A stretch of DNA of 64,000 nt, from the NCBI RefSeq assembly GCF_019904175.1, contig NZ_CP061913.1, positions 7,502,001 through 7,566,000 on the forward strand. The letters are read 5' to 3'. How positions within the stretch are numbered: the first letter of the stretch is position 1; each line of letters opens with the position of its first letter. Positions 60,614 through 64,000 of the stretch are shown here, one piece after another. Position numbers and translations under genes: made by a program. Under the pieces are notes generated by a model. That model was not told the origin of the DNA. It made no database searches and was given only the letters and a program-made list of their open reading frames with translations. Source of the DNA: Dactylosporangium vinaceum (GTDB taxonomy: Bacteria; Actinomycetota; Actinomycetes; Mycobacteriales; Micromonosporaceae).

Positions 60614-63244
60614 TCACATGTCGAGCGCGGCCCGCACGGCGTCGCCCGCCCAGCGGCTCGGGAACGCCTCACGCAGCGTCCACCCGGCCCGCAGCAGCGC
60701 CCGCTGCCGCTCCAGGTGGGCCCGGTTGCCGTCCGGGTGCGGCGCGCAGAGGTACCCGACACCGTCCACGACCAGGTCCACGATCCAGTCGCCGACCTGG
60801 TAGCCGGCGTGGACGTCACGCCCGGCCGCGGTCAGCTCGGCGGCCAGCCGGGCCGCCCACGGCACCGGGGCCGCCGCGGGAGACGCCGGCGACGCCGGGG
60901 CGTCGGCGTGGGCCAGGAAATCGGCGATCAACCCGGTCCCGCCGCCGCTGAGGGAGGTGACCACCACCAGGTGCCGGCGGGCCCGGGTCGTCATCACGTT
61001 GAACAGGTTCGGCTCGGCCACGAACCGCTGCCGGGCCCGGGTGTCGCCGTCGACCAGGCCGAGCGAGACGATGACCGTGTCGGCCTCGCCGCCCTGGAAC
61101 GCGTGGACGGTCCCGGAGCGCAGCCGCAGCCGCTCGATCTCGTCCGCCGGCAGCGCGGCCAGCAGCGCCGCCTCGATCGCGTCGGCCTGCGGGCGAAACG
61201 GCGTGACGATCCCGATCCCGGTCCGCCCGGCGGCGGCCAGCCGGCGCACGGTGTCGAGCACGGCGTCGACCTCGGCCCGGTTGACACCGTCCGCGACCAC
61301 CGCCCCGCTGACCCGCACGACGTCGATGGCGTCGGCCCGCTCGGCGGCCGGGGTGCGGGTCATCAGCGTGAGGCGGCCGTCGTAGAAGCGGCGGGCGGCG
61401 AACGCGATGAGGTGCGGCGGGCACCGGTAGTGCTCGCCGAGCCAGGTGACCGGGGCGGCGCCGACGGCCACGTCGTACGCGCTGGAGCGGCGCACGTCGA
61501 TGCGGTCCGGCAGCCCGTGCCGGGCCAGGGTCGCGGCCACGTCGACGTCGGCGACGAACGACACGAAGCGCAGCTGGCTCGGGTCGCCCGCGACGAGCGC
61601 CCGCTTCGCCCGGGCCAGGACCGGCGCCGCCCGGATCTGGTCGATGTGCGCGGCCTCGTCCAGGATCACCAGGTCGAACAGGCCGGGCGTGGGCGGCAGC
61701 AGGTCCTCGACGTCGGCGACGGTCCCGACCCACAGCGGCAGCGCCCGGACGAGTGCGGGCCCGTCGAGCGCGGCGAGGGCCTCGCGGCGGCGGTTGCGCC
61801 CGGCCCGCAGCGCGGCGCCGAGCTCGGCGGCGCTGCCCCGGGCGGCCCGGCCCCAGCGGTCGGCGGCGGCCGCGGCGTCGTGCATGGCCGCCCCGGCCGC
61901 CTCCCGCAGCCGGGCGTCGGCGTCGAGCAGCGCGGGCCACACCGTCGCGAGGTCGGTCCCCCCGCCGACGGCCAGTGTCGCCGCGGCCCGGTCGGCGGCC
62001 AGGGCGTCGAGCAGCGCCGGCAGCCGCGCCGACCCGACGCCGGCCAGCCGCCGGATGCGCCACTCGCGCAGGAACCGCGAATGCAGAAGCCGCTCCGCCC
62101 TGCGTACCGCGAAGTCGTCGCGGAACACCAGCGGCGCCTCGGCCCGCAGCCCGGCCAGCAGCGGCTCCCACACCGCCATCCTCGCCGCGGTCCGCTCGAG
62201 GTCCAGCGCCGCCCCGATTGACGCCTCGAGCTGCTCGACGGCGGCCGCCGCGGCCCGCACCGCCGAGCGGCGCTCGTCGAGGCGCCGGCCGGCGACACCC
62301 TCTCCCCGGCCCGACGTGAGCTCGAGCGCGAAGCGGTCCCGGCGCTCGGCGTCGCCGAACAGCACCGGCTCGGCCCCCGGAAACCGGCGCAGCAACCCGG
62401 CCAGGACCTCGGCGGCGTGCGCGGCCTGGGTGGCGACGAGGACCGACCCGCCGCGGTCCACGGTGTCGAGGGCGGCTGCGACGACCGCGTGGCTCTTGCC
62501 GTTGCCCGGCGGCCCGGACACGACGACGACCGGTTCGCGCCGCACCCGCCGGACGACGTCGCGCTGGGCCGGGTTGAGCGGCAGCGGCGAGTGCACGGGC
62601 TCGTCGTCACCAGCGGACTCGGCGGCGGACTCCCCGTACACCCGGGCGAGCGCCGTCGCCTCGAGGCCGGTGCGGGCCGACCAGGCGCGCAGGGTGTCGC
62701 GCAGGCCCGGGCTGGCGACGTCGCGGGCCACGTACAGGGCGGCGACGGCCTCGGCGAGCAGGTCCTCGCCCGGCTTGAACCCGGCCGCCCCGGCCGCGGT
62801 CTCGATCCAGGCCGTCGTGCCGATCGCGGTCAGCCAGGGCGGGGTGGCGACGCCGGGGGCCGCCTCCAGGGCGGCGGCGAGCTCGCGGTCCGTGATGAGC
62901 GGCGTGACCTCCAGGTCGCCGGCGGGCGTGACCCGGTACCCCCGCAGCCTCGATCCTGAACCCTCCAGCCGGACCGGCTCGTAGAGCAGCGGCAGGCGCA
63001 CGGTGCGGGCGGCCCCGTCGACCTCGGCCGTCCCGGTCAGCCAGGCCCACCCGCGGCGCAGGATCCGCTCCTCCCGGTGCAGGGAGTCGAGGGCGGCCAG
63101 GCGCTGGGCGGCCTTGCCCGCGGGCACCCGCTCCGGGTCGCTCAGGCGCAGCGGCGCGGGCGCCCCCTTGGCCACGTCGAGCACGCGGTCCCGGCCGGCC
63201 GGCGCGAGGTCGGCGAGCGCGGCGAGTACGCGGCTGGGCTCCAT
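60614..63244 (-). CDS. SF1 helicase-like ATPase (UPF1/AAA_11-AAA_12) with degenerate nuclease-like C-terminus
   Basis: This 876-residue protein has a helical N-terminal domain (1-220), Walker A GPPGNGKS (244-251), and Walker B with LVILDEAAH (D529-E530). Motif III is ALVAGDPSQLRFV, and the second RecA lobe has WLGEHYRCPPHLIAF, TVHAFQGGEADTVIVSLGLV and FNVMTTRARRHLVVVTSL. This is UPF1-like SF1B. The region between Walker A and B is long (about 280 residues, helical). The last 60 residues (YQVGDWIVDLVVDGVGYLC, then ERQRALLRAGWTLREAFPSR) resemble a Vsr/DUF559-type endonuclease tail, but the catalytic E-x-K is not visible. A role in nucleic-acid processing or defence is possible. A PG-binding gene follows. 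Confidence 0.88.
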   Translation of the reverse strand: MEPSRVLAALADLAPAGRDRVLDVAKGAPAPLRLSDPERVPAGKAAQRLAALDSLHREERILRRGWAWLTGTAEVDGAARTVRLPLLYEPVRLEGSGSRLRGYRVTPAGDLEVTPLITDRELAAALEAAPGVATPPWLTAIGTTAWIETAAGAAGFKPGEDLLAEAVAALYVARDVASPGLRDTLRAWSARTGLEATALARVYGESAAESAGDDEPVHSPLPLNPAQRDVVRRVRREPVVVVSGPPGNGKSHAVVAAALDTVDRGGSVLVATQAAHAAEVLAGLLRRFPGAEPVLFGDAERRDRFALELTSGRGEGVAGRRLDERRSAVRAAAAAVEQLEASIGAALDLERTAARMAVWEPLLAGLRAEAPLVFRDDFAVRRAERLLHSRFLREWRIRRLAGVGSARLPALLDALAADRAAATLAVGGGTDLATVWPALLDADARLREAAGAAMHDAAAAADRWGRAARGSAAELGAALRAGRNRRREALAALDGPALVRALPLWVGTVADVEDLLPPTPGLFDLVILDEAAHIDQIRAAPVLARAKRALVAGDPSQLRFVSFVADVDVAATLARHGLPDRIDVRRSSAYDVAVGAAPVTWLGEHYRCPPHLIAFAARRFYDGRLTLMTRTPAAERADAIDVVRVSGAVVADGVNRAEVDAVLDTVRRLAAAGRTGIGIVTPFRPQADAIEAALLAALPADEIERLRLRSGTVHAFQGGEADTVIVSLGLVDGDTRARQRFVAEPNLFNVMTTRARRHLVVVTSLSGGGTGLIADFLAHADAPASPASPAAAPVPWAARLAAELTAAGRDVHAGYQVGDWIVDLVVDGVGYLCAPHPDGNRAHLERQRALLRAGWTLREAFPSRWAGDAVRAALDM

Positions 63245-63358
63245 AGGTGCCCGGAAGTCTAGACGCTGCGGTCACGCCTCGACCTGGGCACGGACCGCGG
63301 CCGACGATCGTGTACCTTGCCGTTCGACAGCCGTCGACGCCTGGGGAGTGCGGGACCG

Positions 63359-63718
63359 ATGCACATCAACGACTTCTGGGTCGCCATCCCGGTGGGCCTG
63401 CTCATCGGCGTGCTCGGGCGGCTGGTCCTGCCCGGCCGCCAGTCGATCGGCGTGTTCATCACGTTCCTGATCGGCGTCGGGGCGGCGCTGCTGGGCACGC
63501 TCGTCGCCGGGCTGTTCGGCCTCGACGACAAGGCCGTGGTGAAGGTCTGGAAGATCCAGTGGAGCTGGTGGGAGCTGGCGATCCAGGTCGTCTTCGCCGC
63601 CGTCGGCATCGGGCTGGCCAACGTGCTCACCTACACGAAGCTCGCCTCCGGCAACGCCAAGCCCCGCAAGCGGGCCGCGCGCAAGCGGACCACGAGGAAG
63701 AAGACCGACGACGACTGA
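63359..63718 (+). CDS. GlsB/YeaQ/YmgE family (transglycosylase-associated) membrane protein
   Basis: This 119-residue protein has three transmembrane helices with the family signature AIPVGLLIGVLGRLVLPGRQ, then GVFITFLIGVGAALLGTLVA. An unusual central amphipathic insertion (VVKVWKIQWSWWELAIQVVF) precedes the last helix. The C-terminus is a basic tail rich in KRAARKRTTRKK. The family is linked to general stress response. ATG 63359 is chosen; it has no clear Shine-Dalgarno. It is divergent from the helicase gene by 114 bp and converges on a ROK gene. Confidence 0.85.
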   Translation: MHINDFWVAIPVGLLIGVLGRLVLPGRQSIGVFITFLIGVGAALLGTLVAGLFGLDDKAVVKVWKIQWSWWELAIQVVFAAVGIGLANVLTYTKLASGNAKPRKRAARKRTTRKKTDDD

Positions 63719-63732
63719 GGCCCGCCCGGGAT

Positions 63733-64000
63733 CTAGGGGCGGCTGAGCTCGGCCAGCAGCGCGTCGCGGACCGCCGCCCGGCCGGCCTCCTGCGCGCCCA
63801 GGAGGGCGGCGTCGTCGTGGACCCGGCTGGTCGCGATGGCGGTGTCCAGCAGCGGGGTCGCCGCGGCCAGGGCGGCGGCGACCGCGTCACCCAGGACCTC
63901 CCCGCCGGCCTGCCCGACCTCGCCCCCGATGACGACGAGCGGCGGGTCGAGCACCGCGACGACCGCCGACAGCCCCAGCGCGATCCGCCCGGCGAGCGTC
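63733..64000 (-). CDS. ROK family protein, C-terminal part (runs off the window)
   Basis: The visible 88 residues end a ROK family regulator or sugar kinase: LAGRIALGLSAVVAVLDPPL, then VVIGGEVGQAGGEVL, the conserved C-terminal glycine-rich strand-turn of ROK domains, followed by a short helical end. The 5' part, including any HTH, lies beyond position 64000. Regulator or kinase cannot be decided from this part. Its stop is 15 bp from the end of the convergent GlsB-like gene. Confidence 0.8.
   Translation of the reverse strand, partial: TLAGRIALGLSAVVAVLDPPLVVIGGEVGQAGGEVLGDAVAAALAAATPLLDTAIATSRVHDDAALLGAQEAGRAAVRDALLAELSRP

Overview
The window is very GC-rich (clearly above 70 percent by eye), with dense, strongly GC3-biased coding on both strands. 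Gene content includes a class I lysyl-tRNA synthetase, a GGDEF/EAL protein, ROK, HxlR, WYL and LAL-type LuxR regulators, a group II truncated haemoglobin, a GH46 chitosanase, a GH16 glucanase with a ricin-type lectin, DUF998 and DUF1152. Together these point to a soil actinomycete, probably of the Micromonosporaceae or a related family. The family assignment is inference. I see no rRNA, tRNA, CRISPR array, transposase or phage gene, and no recognisable biosynthetic cluster. This is an ordinary chromosomal accessory/housekeeping mosaic of mostly one- and two-gene units.

Layout. 0-3.3 kb: a TetR regulator translationally coupled to a Baeyer-Villiger-type monooxygenase, an acetoacetate-decarboxylase-like protein and a VOC protein. 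3.3-7.7 kb: two coupled glucan-trimming glycosidases (GH63-like and a debranching-enzyme-like amylo-1,6-glucosidase), both carrying a diverged copy of one ~63 bp repeat. 7.8-11.8 kb: an AI-2E-type permease and a large LAL regulator, both broken by frameshifts. 11.8-21.2 kb: an oxidoreductase, a D,D-carboxypeptidase, a c-di-GMP protein, a DUF1152 protein, a DMT exporter with a divergent LysR regulator, a VOC protein and a methyltransferase. 21.4-27.1 kb: LysRS, a divergent response regulator/CHASE-type kinase pair, and a secreted chitosanase with an operator-like palindrome. 27.1-30.8 kb: poorly characterised small proteins and a coding remnant. 31-41 kb: SelO, small membrane proteins, a beta-propeller, a UbiA prenyltransferase, a secreted GH16 glucanase and a DMT exporter. 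40.6-46 kb: TetR/NmrA, a PLP lyase, a LysM-NlpC/P60 hydrolase and a ROK/HAD pair. 46-54 kb: a nitrilase, a mini alpha-CTD-like protein divergent from a Trm112-type methyltransferase, HxlR/haemoglobin, HIT, and a NarL-type two-component pair. 54-64 kb: WYL/DinB, GNAT, a peptidase S66, an SF1 helicase with a degenerate nuclease-like tail, and the 3' end of a ROK gene.

Three themes cut across the window. First, about twenty genes have a TANNNT hexamer ending 5-8 nt before the start codon and no Shine-Dalgarno, which is the signature of leaderless transcription. Several divergent regulator/target pairs have palindromes in the short space between such promoters. Second, at least four convergent gene pairs end in one shared CTAG, so that both stop codons are TAG overlapping by 4 bp. 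Third, reading frames are unusually damaged between about 4.9 and 10.6 kb. Part of this is explained by the ~63 bp repeat. The rest is single-base indels in G/C runs that look more like sequence error than decay.

No obviously new multi-gene system is present. The items I would follow up first are the paired intragenic repeat, the helicase with the degenerate nuclease tail, the mini alpha-CTD protein/methyltransferase pair, and the regulator/operator pairs.
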